A stretch of DNA of 64,000 bases from JBOGOC01 sp050747525 (lineage in GTDB: Bacteria; Acidobacteriota; Polarisedimenticolia; JACPZX01; DASXTC01), in NCBI GenBank assembly GCA_050747525.1, contig JBOGOC010000097.1, positions 1 to 64,000 of the forward strand, read 5' to 3'. Positions 1 through 8,964 of the stretch are shown here, one piece after another. Both the position numbers and the translations under genes were made by a program. The first letter of the stretch is position 1. The number at the start of each line of letters is the position of its first letter. The notes below the pieces were generated by a model, which was not told where the DNA came from, did not search any database, and was given only the letters and a program-made list of their open reading frames with translations.

Positions 1-198
1 GCCCGCAAGGCGGCCCTCGCGGCGCGCGCCTCATGGAAGCGCGGATGGGCGAAGGGACCCCGCGTCAGGAAGGCCATGGTCGCGGGGGTGCTCATCGCCC
101 TGCTCCTGGTGACCTTCATGGCCGTCAAGGCGGTCGAGGCCAGGCGCGACACCCCCGGCGCCAGGTTCAAGAAGGCCTTCAAGTCCCTGTTCGACTGA
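1..198 (+). CDS. C-terminal end of an unidentified membrane protein (partial)
   Basis: The reading frame is open from the first base of the window and stops with TGA at 196-198, so only the last 65 residues are visible. They comprise a basic stretch, one hydrophobic segment (about residues 26-45, AMVAGVLIALLLVTFMAVKA) and a short basic tail ending KSLFD. This looks like the last membrane helix of a protein whose body lies upstream. No family can be assigned. The next gene is a decayed glycosyltransferase-like remnant that starts about 45 bases downstream. Confidence 0.5.
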   Translation, partial: ARKAALAARASWKRGWAKGPRVRKAMVAGVLIALLLVTFMAVKAVEARRDTPGARFKKAFKSLFD

Positions 199-244
199 TC
201 ATTCCTCCCCGAAACCGTGCGCGCCGTCGCCTATACTCGGTGCG

Positions 245-714
245 GTGAATCTCCCCTTCAAGACCCGGCGCGCGAGTCTTGTCCTCCCATCCATGGCCAT
301 CGGTGCCGCCATGGCCATCTTCCTCGCCGTGACGACGGGCTTCTTCGGCCACGGGTTCGTGGACGACTCGTGGATCGGGCTGCGCTAGCATCCGTCCGCT
401 CGCATCCGCGGTTCGATGAGGCCTACCGCGCCTACGTGCTCGAGAACTGGGGACTGCCGGATCTCTACTTCGAGCCTCTGGCGGAATACGAATACGCCAT
501 GCTCTCGCGCCAACCTGAACTGCGGGCCCACTACGATGCGTTCCAGGTCGGCGAGCTGCCCCTCTATGTGCTGCGGACCTCTCCGCGGCACGATCAGATC
601 GTCGAGAGACTGCGGCCACTGGCCGGGGCCTCCGGGGAGGTCAGCTCGGGCTCGCTTGCCGGAGGGCATGCCCTGGGATACTCTCGCCCCGGACCGGAGG
701 AAGCCGCACCATGA
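245..714 (+). pseudogene. Remnant of a GT39-like integral-membrane glycosyltransferase
   Basis: Frame 2 from a GTG at 245 encodes a basic N-terminus, one hydrophobic helix and the motif GFVDDSWIGLR, then stops with TAG at 386-388. A DD(S/A)WI..R motif after the first helix is characteristic of ArnT/GT39-type membrane glycosyltransferases. Downstream, frame 1 carries about 100 protein-like residues (from about 396, SHPRFDEAYRAYVLENW, to the stop at 712-714) resembling a C-terminal periplasmic domain. The roughly ten central helices expected of the family are absent. I infer an internal deletion plus a frameshift. The stop overlaps the ATG of the polyphosphate kinase gene. The family link rests on one motif and one helix, so it is tentative. 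Confidence 0.45.
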
Positions 715-1517
715 AGGCCAGGAAGCGTCAGGACGCGGCCGCCGAGGACCTGCCGCGCAAAGTGTACGAGAAAGAGCTCGCCCGGCTGCACGTCGAGCTG
801 GTCAAGCTGCAGGAATGGATCAAGCTCAAGGGCTTGAAGGTTTGCGTGGTCTTCGAGGGACGCGACGGCGCGGGCAAGGGGGGCGCCATCAAGGCGATCA
901 CCGAGCGCGTGAGCCCGCGCGTCTTCCGCGTGGTGGCCCTGCCGGCTCCCACCGAGCGCGAGAAGACCCAGATGTACATCCAGCGCTATCTGCCGCACCT
1001 ACCGGCCGCGGGCGAGGTGGTGATCTTCGATCGCAGCTGGTACAACCGCGCCGGCGTGGAGCGCGTGCTGGGCTTCTGCACTGTGGAGCAGTCGCGCAAG
1101 TTCCTGAAGGACACGCCCCTCGTGGAGCGGGCGATGGTGGAATCGGGCATCATCCTGGTCAAGTACTGGCTGGAGGTGACCCAGGAGGAGCAGACGCGCC
1201 GGCTGGAGGACCGCATCGATGATGGGCGCAAGATCTGGAAGCTCTCGCCGATGGATCTCATGTCCTACAACCGGTGGTACGACTACTCGCGCGCGCGCGA
1301 CGAGATGTTCGCGGCGACCGACACCGACATCGCGCCCTGGCACGTGGCCAATTCGGACCACAAGAGGCGCGCGCGGCTGAACATCATCTCCGACCTGCTC
1401 ACACGGATCCCCTACAAGCAGGTGAGCCGGCCTAGGGTGAAGCTTCCGAAGCGGCAGAAGCCCGGGGGATACCGGGAGCCGGACCACTCCAGCCTGTTCA
1501 TCAAGGAACGCTACTGA
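711..1517 (+). CDS. ppk2: Polyphosphate kinase 2 (PPK2 family)
   Basis: This 268-aa cytosolic enzyme transfers phosphate between polyphosphate and nucleotides. The Walker A loop is GRDGAGKGG (about residues 50-58). The Walker B region is VIFDRSWYNRAGVERV (about 103-118), the PPK2 signature. A basic lid segment RRLEDRIDDGRKIWKLSP follows (about 163-180), then the conserved NRWYDYSRARDEM and NSDHKRRARLN. Length fits single-domain PPK2. The ATG sits 8-9 bases after GGAGG and overlaps the stop of the preceding remnant. Which subclass applies (ADP-, AMP- or dual phosphorylating) cannot be settled here. The gene converges on the next one, with stop codons overlapping by about 7 bases. Confidence 0.93.
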   Translation: MKARKRQDAAAEDLPRKVYEKELARLHVELVKLQEWIKLKGLKVCVVFEGRDGAGKGGAIKAITERVSPRVFRVVALPAPTEREKTQMYIQRYLPHLPAAGEVVIFDRSWYNRAGVERVLGFCTVEQSRKFLKDTPLVERAMVESGIILVKYWLEVTQEEQTRRLEDRIDDGRKIWKLSPMDLMSYNRWYDYSRARDEMFAATDTDIAPWHVANSDHKRRARLNIISDLLTRIPYKQVSRPRVKLPKRQKPGGYREPDHSSLFIKERY

Positions 1518-2263
1518 GCGAAGAGCCCGTCGCTCAACGGCGGATTGATCTCGATCCGGTCGACCCGCACGATCAACCGCTGGGGCCGTCCTGCCGCGAC
1601 GACCTCGGCCACGTGAGGGAAGGCGACCCCCCCCGTCTTCCTGAAATCACTGAAGGTGGTCTGAATCTGGACGTTCCTGCCACGCGCCAGCCGCGTGGAA
1701 TCGGTCCTGAGCCGCTGAAAGTCCTTCACATCAATGTATTCGTGACGGACCGCGCCGCTTGGGAGGGTGATCTTGAGCTTGTACGAGTCGTGGCCGCCCA
1801 CCATCTCATGGCCCACCAGCTCCACCGTGTGACCCTTGGCCTTCCAGTCCACGAGCGGTCCCTCGATGTCGACTTGCTCGGCGGCCTCGGTCACGGCCTG
1901 CTCGGGCAGGGGGGTGGGGCTCGTGTCTCCATCGAACGGGGACATCTTCCAGCCTTGGCGGCCATCCGACACGTACACGCTGGTCACGCCCTGCACGGTG
2001 AATTCCAGGCGGACCTGATCCGGGCGCTTGATCTGGCGGGTCACGAGGGCCTGGCGATTCGGCCCGGCGAGGACGCGCCCGTGCTCCCGCAGCGTTTGAA
2101 TGGATCTGAGCTTCTTCAGGCCGCCGCGCGCCTCGATGTGGCGTGCGACGATCTCGTCCACCGTCAGGTCCGTCGAAGCAGCGGGCGGGCCCGCGGCGAT
2201 GGTCAGCAGGGCCAAGGCGGCGAGAACCCTGCCGGCGGCGGCGAGAACGCTCCCCCGTCTCAT
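1511..2263 (-). CDS. Secreted LolA-like outer-membrane lipoprotein-sorting family protein
   Basis: The 250-aa product has a signal peptide (MRRGSVLAAAGRVLAALALL, cleavage near AAS at about residue 29). It then shows the pattern TVDEIVARHIEARGGLKKLRSIQTLREHGR, seen in a family annotated as outer-membrane lipoprotein-sorting-like proteins. The rest is beta-rich with phrases such as VYVSDGRQGWKMSPF and DVKDFQRLRTDSTR, consistent with an incomplete barrel of the LolA/LolB fold. The actual ligand is unknown. A longer in-frame extension exists, but I chose the ATG at 2263 because it makes an ATGA overlap with the stop of the upstream gene and begins the signal peptide. Confidence 0.7.
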   Translation of the reverse strand: MRRGSVLAAAGRVLAALALLTIAAGPPAASTDLTVDEIVARHIEARGGLKKLRSIQTLREHGRVLAGPNRQALVTRQIKRPDQVRLEFTVQGVTSVYVSDGRQGWKMSPFDGDTSPTPLPEQAVTEAAEQVDIEGPLVDWKAKGHTVELVGHEMVGGHDSYKLKITLPSGAVRHEYIDVKDFQRLRTDSTRLARGRNVQIQTTFSDFRKTGGVAFPHVAEVVAAGRPQRLIVRVDRIEINPPLSDGLFAQ

Positions 2264-2997
2264 CGCGGAACCCTGGCGGGAGTACTGGGCCTCTGCACGG
2301 GCCAGCGGCCGGCTCCTGTCGACGGCGGCCATGTCGTCACTCCATAGCCCCAGTTTCCCCAGTAGACGGGATAGTTCCAGTAGGTGGCCTGATTCTGCGC
2401 CTGCTGTGCGGCCCGTTCCTCCGCTTCCTGGGCCCGCGCCTCGGCCTCCTGAGCGGCCACTTCCGCGTCCGCGGCGCGCAGCTCGGCATCCCGGCGCGCC
2501 TGCTCGGCCGCGGAGGCCTGCTGCGCCACCTGCGCCTCGGCCGGGGTCATCCATTCTCCGTCATACTGTACGTAGCCCTGGGCGCGGTAGCTCTCCTCCT
2601 CGGTGAGCCAGCGGCCGTCCATCAGCACGAACCCCATCGCCTGCCGGGCTTCCGGATCGTCGGGTGAGACGGCCAGCACCTTCTGGTAGGCCTGGCGCGA
2701 TTGCGCGGACAGCCCCTGTTCCGCAGCCCAGCGGCCCAGGCCGGCCCAGGCGTTGGCATCCTGTGGTTTCAGCCGGCTCGCCCGCTCGTCGTATTCATCG
2801 AGCGCCGAGCGCCCCTTCACGATGCGCTCGATGCGCGACCGGTCAACTCCCACGACGCCGCCGCCGATGTCGATCGAGACCATCGTCTCGGTCTCTTCCA
2901 CGATCCGGCCCGAGAAGACGGCTCCGCCCTTGAGGTGCACGTCATCGGCGAGGACGAGCGCGGGCACGAGAGCCAGGAGGTACGGGATACGTCTCAA
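2260..2997 (-). CDS. Secreted TPR/coiled-coil protein of unknown function
   Basis: The 245-aa protein has a signal peptide (MRRIPYLLALVPALVLA). Next comes a small beta module (HLKGGAVFSGRIVEETETMVSI), one or two TPR-like helical pairs around residues 75-110, and a repeat-like motif with DGRWLTEEE and DGEWMTPAE. An Ala/Glu/Gln coiled coil follows (about residues 155-205) with a short aromatic Asn/Tyr/Trp-rich tail. The DG(R/E)W..(E/A)E motif recurs in secreted TPR proteins of this kind, but no function is known to me. It is the first gene of a two-gene unit with the LolA-like gene, joined by an ATGA overlap. Confidence 0.65.
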   Translation of the reverse strand: MRRIPYLLALVPALVLADDVHLKGGAVFSGRIVEETETMVSIDIGGGVVGVDRSRIERIVKGRSALDEYDERASRLKPQDANAWAGLGRWAAEQGLSAQSRQAYQKVLAVSPDDPEARQAMGFVLMDGRWLTEEESYRAQGYVQYDGEWMTPAEAQVAQQASAAEQARRDAELRAADAEVAAQEAEARAQEAEERAAQQAQNQATYWNYPVYWGNWGYGVTTWPPSTGAGRWPVQRPSTPARVPR

Positions 2998-3072
2998 GAA
3001 ATGGCCTCCGGACGGATTTCACTCCAGGACATGCTGTGATGTCAATCGAAGAAAAAACATCATGTGAATCCA

Positions 3073-3100
3073 TTGACAAATTGCGAAACAGTGGTATAAG
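3073..3100 (+). promoter_or_regulatory. Sigma-70-type promoter for the metzincin gene
   Basis: TTGACA at 3073-3078 and TATAAG at 3095-3100 are separated by 16 bases in a locally AT-rich patch, the best sigma-70 match in the 2998-3312 intergenic region. Transcription would start near 3107, leaving a leader of about 205 bases before the ATG at 3313. I see no riboswitch consensus in that leader and nothing else recognisable in the region. Confidence 0.55.
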
Positions 3101-3312
3101 GGCGCAGATTTCTGAATCCTGGTGTGACCGCGTCCGCCTGCGCGACCGGCGGCCGCGCCTGCCGTCGCATCGCTCGACTACGCCTGCGGGTCTGCCACTG
3201 GCCTGCAATTGAACCAGAGGTGAAACTCAAGGAAAAACTGCCGGCACACGTGTATTCGTCCGTCGTGCGGGGATGAGATGTCAATCATTTCAAGAATTGA
3301 GGGAGCCCTCAT

Positions 3313-6300
3313 ATGAAGCGGATCTTCACCGCCTTGACGGCGGTGTTCCTGCTCTTCACTCTGTCGCCCGGCGTTCAGGCGGTTCCAGATTCTTCCATCC
3401 ACGCGAATGCGCCCGATCTTCCGGGCAAGGCACACGGGGTGCCGATGGGCGGCGCCCTGCGCGTGCACGGCCTCGCTCTGGACCAGGCCGGCACGACCGA
3501 CCTGGTGCTGGAGAGGTTCGAGGTGTTCGCGCCCGACGCCACGATCGTCGTGGTGGGAGGAGCCGAGACACCCATCCCCAACGTGGCCTACTTCCGTGGC
3601 CGGACGTCCGATGACCCGTCTTCCATGGTCCTGCTGGCGGTGCCCGGCCCCGGCTTTGGCAAAGGCAAGACTCATGGCGTCGTCCTGCGCTCCGGCGGCG
3701 CCTGGATGATGGAGAAAGACCAGAGCAACCAAACCATGCGCACGCGCAAGGTGGACCTGGAGCGCGAGCTGGCAGGCAGGACCTTCGACTGCGATGCGGA
3801 CCGGATGTCGGGCGCCAACCTGGCCGCGGGGCTCGACGCGCTCCAGCAGGGGACCGGCTCGACGGAGCTCAATGGCATCCCGCTCCCGCTGAACGTGCAG
3901 TACACGGCTCACTACATCATCGACACGGACTACGAGTACTGGCAGCAGTTCTGGAACATCTACCAGCCCGACGTCAACAAGACCGCCGCCGCGGCCCTGC
4001 AGTACCTGGGGGACCTGATCGCCTACGCCTCTGTGGTGTACGAGCGCGAGGTCAACACCAACATCGTCATCAGCTTCGCCCGCCTGTTCGCGACCAACTC
4101 GGATCCCTACAGTGAGAACGACGACGCCTGCGGCTGCGATGGAACCGGCAAGCTGGACGAAGTCCAGGATGTATGGGACGGCAACTCCACCCCCCGGACG
4201 GGTGTTCACTTCATCAGCGGAAAGTCTGAAGGGTGCGGGTGCGCCTACACCGGCGTGCTCTGCTCGCAGGGGAGCGGCTACGCCGCCAGCTCGCAGATCG
4301 GCACCGGGTTCAACATCGACGACCCCGGGTTCCTGTGGGAAGGGAATGTCATCGCCCATGAGACGGGACACAACTTCAACTCTCCGCACACGCACAACTA
4401 CTGCGGAGAGTTCTCCATCAGCGACCCGGTCGACACCTGCGTGGACGACGCCACCGACGACGTGTCGAACTGCCTGGGGGACAACAACGCCAGCCTGCCA
4501 GGGCTGGACAGCCTGACCGGCGGCACCCCGGGCGCCGGCAACGGCACCATCATGAGCTACTGCCACTTCCGGAGCGGCGGCTTCACCAACGTTCCGCACA
4601 CCTTCGGCCTCTACCATCCCTACGGAAAGGCTCCCTGGCGCGTGCCGGCCAAGATGCTGGCGCACGTCCAGGACAACACCTCGTGCATGTCCCTGCAGTA
4701 CACGGGAGCCAACCTGCGGGTCACCAAGGACTGCAAGCCCGACGTGCCGATGCAGGTGGGGGAGACGGCCATCTGCACCATCACCATCGAGAACCTCGGG
4801 CCGGACAATGGCCAGGGGATCTTCGCCGTGGACGACTACCTGAGCAACGGGTCGTTCACCTTCGGCGACATCACGGTCTTCAAGAACACGACCGAGATCG
4901 ACCCGGCTCCCTGCACCACGACCTCCAACCCGCAGGACAACGCCGGCACGGTCTCGTGCGACATCGGGCTCCTGGATTCCGGCCACAAGGCCACGATCGC
5001 CATCGAGGTTTCCGCCAGCCGGCCACAGACCATCAACGACCGCGTGGTGGTGACGAGCGACAGCCCCGACCCGGACACCACCAACAACGTGGCCGAGGAT
5101 GAGGTCAACGTGGTGGAGCTGGCCGACCTGTCCGTCACCAAGGTGTGCGATCCGGCCCAGCAGGTGGCCGGCGGCACGGCCACGTGCGAGATGGTGGTGA
5201 CCAACAACGGACCTTCGACGGCGCGCGGGGTGAGGCTGAACGACACGCTCACCACCGCAGGCCCGTTCCCCTACAACGTGACCTTCATCAGCACGACGCA
5301 GGGGACCTGCTCGCCTGTGCCCAACCCGGTCAACGTCTCGCCGCACAACATCTCCTGCAACATCGGAACGATGCTGCCGGGGGCCAGGGTAACGGTGGAG
5401 GTGCACGTGTCCTCCGTCGAGCAGATCAGCATCGGCGACGTCGCGGCCGTGGCCAGCACGGCCACCCCGCCCGACGTGCCGAGCGTCGACCCCGACGTCA
5501 GCAACAACACCGCCACGAGCGGCATGTCCTTCGTGGCGCAGGCGGACCTTCGCATCACCAAGACGGATGACGCAGATCCGGTCATCGCCGGTGGAGCGAC
5601 CTTCCACTACAACATCTCGGTGACCAACGACGGTCCATCCAAGGCGGTCAACGTCGTGGTGAGCGATCAGGTCCCCGCGGGGCTGCAGATCGTGAGCGTG
5701 ACCTCGACCGGAGGTGTCTGCAACAGCGGTCTGGCCGGCGTCTCTCCGACCGTCTGCAACTTCGACACCATGAATGCCGGCAGCTCGGAAAGCATGACCA
5801 TCACGGTGAAGGCTCTGGCGGGCACGCGTGGTCTCGTGAACAACGACTGCTCGGTCTCGTCGCAGACGGCCGACCCGGACAACTCGGACAACCTCGACAC
5901 CGAGAACACCGACGTGGTCGGACAGGCCGACCTTGCCCTCGTCAAGACGAGGACCTCGGGGCAGGTCGTGGCCGGAGCAGAGGTGGACTATCAGGTGCAG
6001 GTGACCAACCTGGGCCCCTCGACGGCCACCAACGTCACGGTGGTGGATGTCCTCGGTGCCTGGCTGACGTATGTCAGCTCGACGCCGGCCTGCGTGGAGA
6101 ACCCCGCGGGCACCCTGACATGCGGTCTGGGCACGCTTCAGCCGGGCGAAGCCAAGGTTCTCTTCCTGAAGGTCAAGGTGAATCCGGCCACTCCAGACGG
6201 GACCCTGGTAGTGAACACGGCGTCGGTCTCCGGGAGCGAGGCGGACCCGAATCCGGCCAACAACACCGATGACACCTCGGACAACGTCACCACGCGGGCC

Positions 6301-6750
6301 GATCTCTGGATCGACAAGATCCAGAACGACCCGAGCGGCAACCCGTCCGGGACGCTCATCTACACGCTGACGGTCTACAACAAGCCGGGCTGCGAGCTGG
6401 ATGACCAGCTCACCTGCTGGAACCAGAGCGGCGGGCCCTCCGACGCCCAGAACGTGGTGGTCACCGACCCGCTCCCCTGGACGGCCTCGAAGCTGGTCGT
6501 GCAGACGGTGTCCGTCGGCTGCACCTACAACGCGGGGACGCACACCGTGACCTGCAATGCCGGGACGGTGGCGTTCGGCCAGACCGCGACGTTCGAGATC
6601 CAGGCGGTCGGCAAGGGATCCCTGGGGACCATGAACAACACCGCCACGGTCACCAGCAGCACGACGGATCCGGTGGCCGGCAACAACAGCGACACGGTCG
6701 CCACCACCATCAAGGGTGGAACCGGCCGCAAGGGAGGAGGCAGCCTCTAA
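3313..6750 (+). CDS. Secreted metzincin zinc protease with five DUF11 repeats
   Basis: The 1145-aa protein starts with a signal peptide (MKRIFTALTAVFLLFTLSPGVQA). The zinc site is HETGHNFNSPH (residues 349-359), a HExxHxxxxxH motif. The downstream IMSYC (about 413-417) supplies the Met-turn, placing it in the metzincins, closest in style to reprolysin-like M12B. From about residue 465 five DUF11 modules of about 130 residues follow. They begin NLRVTKDC, ADLSVTKVC, ADLRITKTDD, ADLALVKTRT and ADLWIDKIQN (about 465, 602, 743, 871, 995), each with an NxGPS-type core and a DNxNN-type end. The tail GGTGRKGGGSL is not a known sorting signal. I infer an extracellular protease held on a stalk of Ig-like modules. 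Its substrate is unknown. Confidence 0.85.
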   Translation: MKRIFTALTAVFLLFTLSPGVQAVPDSSIHANAPDLPGKAHGVPMGGALRVHGLALDQAGTTDLVLERFEVFAPDATIVVVGGAETPIPNVAYFRGRTSDDPSSMVLLAVPGPGFGKGKTHGVVLRSGGAWMMEKDQSNQTMRTRKVDLERELAGRTFDCDADRMSGANLAAGLDALQQGTGSTELNGIPLPLNVQYTAHYIIDTDYEYWQQFWNIYQPDVNKTAAAALQYLGDLIAYASVVYEREVNTNIVISFARLFATNSDPYSENDDACGCDGTGKLDEVQDVWDGNSTPRTGVHFISGKSEGCGCAYTGVLCSQGSGYAASSQIGTGFNIDDPGFLWEGNVIAHETGHNFNSPHTHNYCGEFSISDPVDTCVDDATDDVSNCLGDNNASLPGLDSLTGGTPGAGNGTIMSYCHFRSGGFTNVPHTFGLYHPYGKAPWRVPAKMLAHVQDNTSCMSLQYTGANLRVTKDCKPDVPMQVGETAICTITIENLGPDNGQGIFAVDDYLSNGSFTFGDITVFKNTTEIDPAPCTTTSNPQDNAGTVSCDIGLLDSGHKATIAIEVSASRPQTINDRVVVTSDSPDPDTTNNVAEDEVNVVELADLSVTKVCDPAQQVAGGTATCEMVVTNNGPSTARGVRLNDTLTTAGPFPYNVTFISTTQGTCSPVPNPVNVSPHNISCNIGTMLPGARVTVEVHVSSVEQISIGDVAAVASTATPPDVPSVDPDVSNNTATSGMSFVAQADLRITKTDDADPVIAGGATFHYNISVTNDGPSKAVNVVVSDQVPAGLQIVSVTSTGGVCNSGLAGVSPTVCNFDTMNAGSSESMTITVKALAGTRGLVNNDCSVSSQTADPDNSDNLDTENTDVVGQADLALVKTRTSGQVVAGAEVDYQVQVTNLGPSTATNVTVVDVLGAWLTYVSSTPACVENPAGTLTCGLGTLQPGEAKVLFLKVKVNPATPDGTLVVNTASVSGSEADPNPANNTDDTSDNVTTRADLWIDKIQNDPSGNPSGTLIYTLTVYNKPGCELDDQLTCWNQSGGPSDAQNVVVTDPLPWTASKLVVQTVSVGCTYNAGTHTVTCNAGTVAFGQTATFEIQAVGKGSLGTMNNTATVTSSTTDPVAGNNSDTVATTIKGGTGRKGGGSL

Positions 6751-6775
6751 GCCGCTCTCCTGAACAGGCATGAAC

Positions 6776-6810
6776 GGGCCTCCGGGCGGCGCGAAGCTGC
6801 CCGGGGGCCC
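6776..6810 (+). terminator. Strong GC hairpin after the metzincin gene
   Basis: Bases 6776-6790 and 6796-6810 form a 15-bp stem with two imperfect positions around a GCGAA loop, starting 25 bases after the stop codon. No T-tract follows, so it may be an intrinsic terminator typical of GC-rich genomes or only an mRNA-stabilising hairpin. Confidence 0.45.
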
Positions 6811-6822
6811 TGCTCACCACAC

Positions 6823-7263
6823 ATGAGCCGTGTGCCCGGAGCGTTGCTGGTCATCATCGGATCGTCGCTGCTCGCCTCATGCGTTCACGTCCAGAGGTAC
6901 CCCGAGACATGGGCGCAAATTGAGGAGCTGGCTCCGGATGAATGCGCCGCTGTCGCGGGGACGTACACGGACCTCGGCACCTCAGGAGGGAAGAATCCTC
7001 AGCCCGTGTCGCTGAACCTGCTGCTCATCAACGATCACACCCGGCCCAACGTCACCACCGTTCGACTGGAGCAGCCTGATTCCGAGACTCTGGAGGTCTC
7101 GGCCTGGGGGGAGGACACCGAGCTCAACCGGCTCCATCTCGCTCTGGCCACCGACGGCTCTCTGGTGGTGAGACAGTGGGACTCTGCTGCCGGCCCGTTC
7201 GTGGGGATGGCGGAGAGCCTGTGGTTCCGATTCACGCCGCTGCACGGCACGCCCGCCCCCTAG
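6823..7263 (+). CDS. Putative lipoprotein, unknown function
   Basis: The 146-aa product has a lipoprotein signal peptide: MSRVPG, a hydrophobic run and lipobox LLASC with Cys at about residue 20. The mature part is a small soluble domain with a beta-strand character (SLNLLLINDH, VTTVRLEQPDSETLEVSAWG, SLVVRQWDS). No family is recognised. It lies 72 bases after the metzincin gene in the same direction, separated by a strong hairpin, so it may be transcribed on its own. Confidence 0.6.
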   Translation: MSRVPGALLVIIGSSLLASCVHVQRYPETWAQIEELAPDECAAVAGTYTDLGTSGGKNPQPVSLNLLLINDHTRPNVTTVRLEQPDSETLEVSAWGEDTELNRLHLALATDGSLVVRQWDSAAGPFVGMAESLWFRFTPLHGTPAP

Positions 7264-7303
7264 CGCGTGTCACCTCGTCGAAGTCGTGCTACCTTCGTCG
7301 CGC

Positions 7304-8821
7304 ATGTGGATCGGGATGATTCTCACCGCGATGTGCCTGGCCGCGGCATCGGTCTCGGCCGCTTCCGAGACGGGCGTCGCCCGCCTGGGGAGCATCCGCT
7401 TTCCCAACTCCGGCGCCACGGCGGCCCAGGAGCCCTTCCTGCGTGGTGTGCTGCTGCTGCACAGCTTCGAGTACGAAGACGCCCGCGAAGCGTTCCGGCA
7501 GGCCCTGAGCGAGGACCCTGGCTTCGTGCTGGCGTTCTGGGGCGAGGCGATGACGCACAACCACCCCCTGTGGCGCGAGCAGGACGCTGCGGCCGCCCGT
7601 GCGGCGCTGGCCAGACTGGCTCCCACGCCGGAGGCGCGCAGACAGAGGGTCTCCACCGAGCGGGAGCGGGGATACCTCGACGCGGTGGAGGCCCTCTTCG
7701 GCGAGGGCGACAAGGAGGCGCGCGACGTGGTGTACAGCGAGGCGATGGGCCGGCTGGCTGAGAGCCATCCGGAGGACCTCGAAGCGCGCGCCTTCCATGC
7801 CCTGTCGATCTTGGGCACGGCGCAGGGGATACGTGACTTCGGCGTCTACATGCGGGCCGCCGCGGTGGCTGAGGAGGTATTCGCCGCCAACCCGGAGCAT
7901 CCCGGCGCGGCACACTATCTGATCCATTCGTATGACGATCCGGTGCACGCGCCGCTCGGCCTGCGCGCCGCGCGCGTGTACGCCACGATCGCGCCGGCGG
8001 CCTCGCATGCGCAGCACATGATCTCCCACATCCACCTGGCGCTCGGGGAGTGGGGTGACGCCGTGGAGGCCAACGTCAAGGCCTTCGCGGTCTCCGAGGA
8101 GCGGCGCCGGCGCAAATCGCTCGGCCCTGACTCGCTGAACTACCACGCCCTGCACTGGCTCCAGTACTCGTACCTCCAGCTGGGCCGCTTCGACGAAGCG
8201 CGCTCCCTGCTGGACCGGATGACGGGTTTCGCGCGGGAGAGCGGCTCGCCGAGGGCGCGGTGGCACCTCGCGGCCATGCGGGCGGCCTGGGTCGTGGAGA
8301 CCGGCGGGCAGCCTGCCCCGGGGGAGCTGCCGGCGGGCCAGATGCAGCTCACGGGGGCCGCCGCGGATCTGTTCGCCACAGGCTACGCGGGGCTACTGGC
8401 GGGACGCCGCGAGGCGGCGGAGGAGGCGGTCCGCTTCATCGGTCAACGCGCCGACACGGCGGCCGCCGGCCATCTGTGCACGCAGTCAGGCAGCTACGAG
8501 GACACCTCGAGAAACGACCTGATCGTGGCCGACGTCATGAGAAAGAGCCTGCGTGCCATGCTGGCGCTCGATCGGGCCGATGTCCCCGGGGCCCTCGCGC
8601 TTCTGGATGAGGCCACGGCCGCCGAGGAGTCGATGCCGATGGACTTCGGACCTCCCCTGATCGTCAAGCCGTCGCACGAGCTCTACGGAGAGGTGCTCTT
8701 GAAGCTCGGCCGTCCCTCGGAGGCGCGCGCGCAGTTCGAGAAGGCCCTGTCCCGCGCTCCACAGCGCCGGCTTTCGCTGGCCGGACTGACACGCGCGGCC
8801 GACGCACCTTCCGGCAGGTGA
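7304..8821 (+). CDS. Secreted TPR-repeat protein
   Basis: From the ATG at 7304 the product is 505 aa with a signal peptide (MWIGMILTAMCLAAASVSAAS). An in-frame GTG at 7286 would add six residues and is less likely. TPR-type helical pairs are seen throughout, for example FEYEDAREAFRQALSEDPGF, RAFHALSILGTAQG, HPGAAHYLIHSYDD and a final PSEARAQFEKALSRAP. The HYLIHSYDDP and HAQHMISHIHLALGEW motifs recur in a family of large TPR proteins in soil bacteria, often annotated only as TPR proteins. It probably acts as a periplasmic scaffold. No catalytic motif is visible. Confidence 0.75.
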   Translation: MWIGMILTAMCLAAASVSAASETGVARLGSIRFPNSGATAAQEPFLRGVLLLHSFEYEDAREAFRQALSEDPGFVLAFWGEAMTHNHPLWREQDAAAARAALARLAPTPEARRQRVSTERERGYLDAVEALFGEGDKEARDVVYSEAMGRLAESHPEDLEARAFHALSILGTAQGIRDFGVYMRAAAVAEEVFAANPEHPGAAHYLIHSYDDPVHAPLGLRAARVYATIAPAASHAQHMISHIHLALGEWGDAVEANVKAFAVSEERRRRKSLGPDSLNYHALHWLQYSYLQLGRFDEARSLLDRMTGFARESGSPRARWHLAAMRAAWVVETGGQPAPGELPAGQMQLTGAAADLFATGYAGLLAGRREAAEEAVRFIGQRADTAAAGHLCTQSGSYEDTSRNDLIVADVMRKSLRAMLALDRADVPGALALLDEATAAEESMPMDFGPPLIVKPSHELYGEVLLKLGRPSEARAQFEKALSRAPQRRLSLAGLTRAADAPSGR

Positions 8822-8964
8822 CGCCTCGTCCGATTGCGGGAATCCGGGCGTTCTGGTAATCTCCTGGTAACTTCTTCGCTGGAGTCCATTCAGCCTGCGG
8901 TGCTCAGCCGTTCCGCCTTTCTGCTCTCCAGCCGCCCGTCACCGTCTTACAAAGGAGAGTTGCC

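Noticed and set aside
3101..3312. A second c-di-GMP riboswitch before the metzincin
   Set aside because: The leader has no GGCAAA or CGCAAAGC blocks in the right order.
4700..6700. Repeated motifs as nucleotide repeats
   Set aside because: The repetition is at protein level (DUF11 modules) with diverged DNA, so it is a domain array rather than a DNA repeat.
3178..6771. A 1197-aa open frame on the minus strand
   Set aside because: It is the antisense of the metzincin/DUF11 gene. The composition (His, Arg, Val rich) is that expected from the complement of GC-rich coding sequence, and it lacks any domain.
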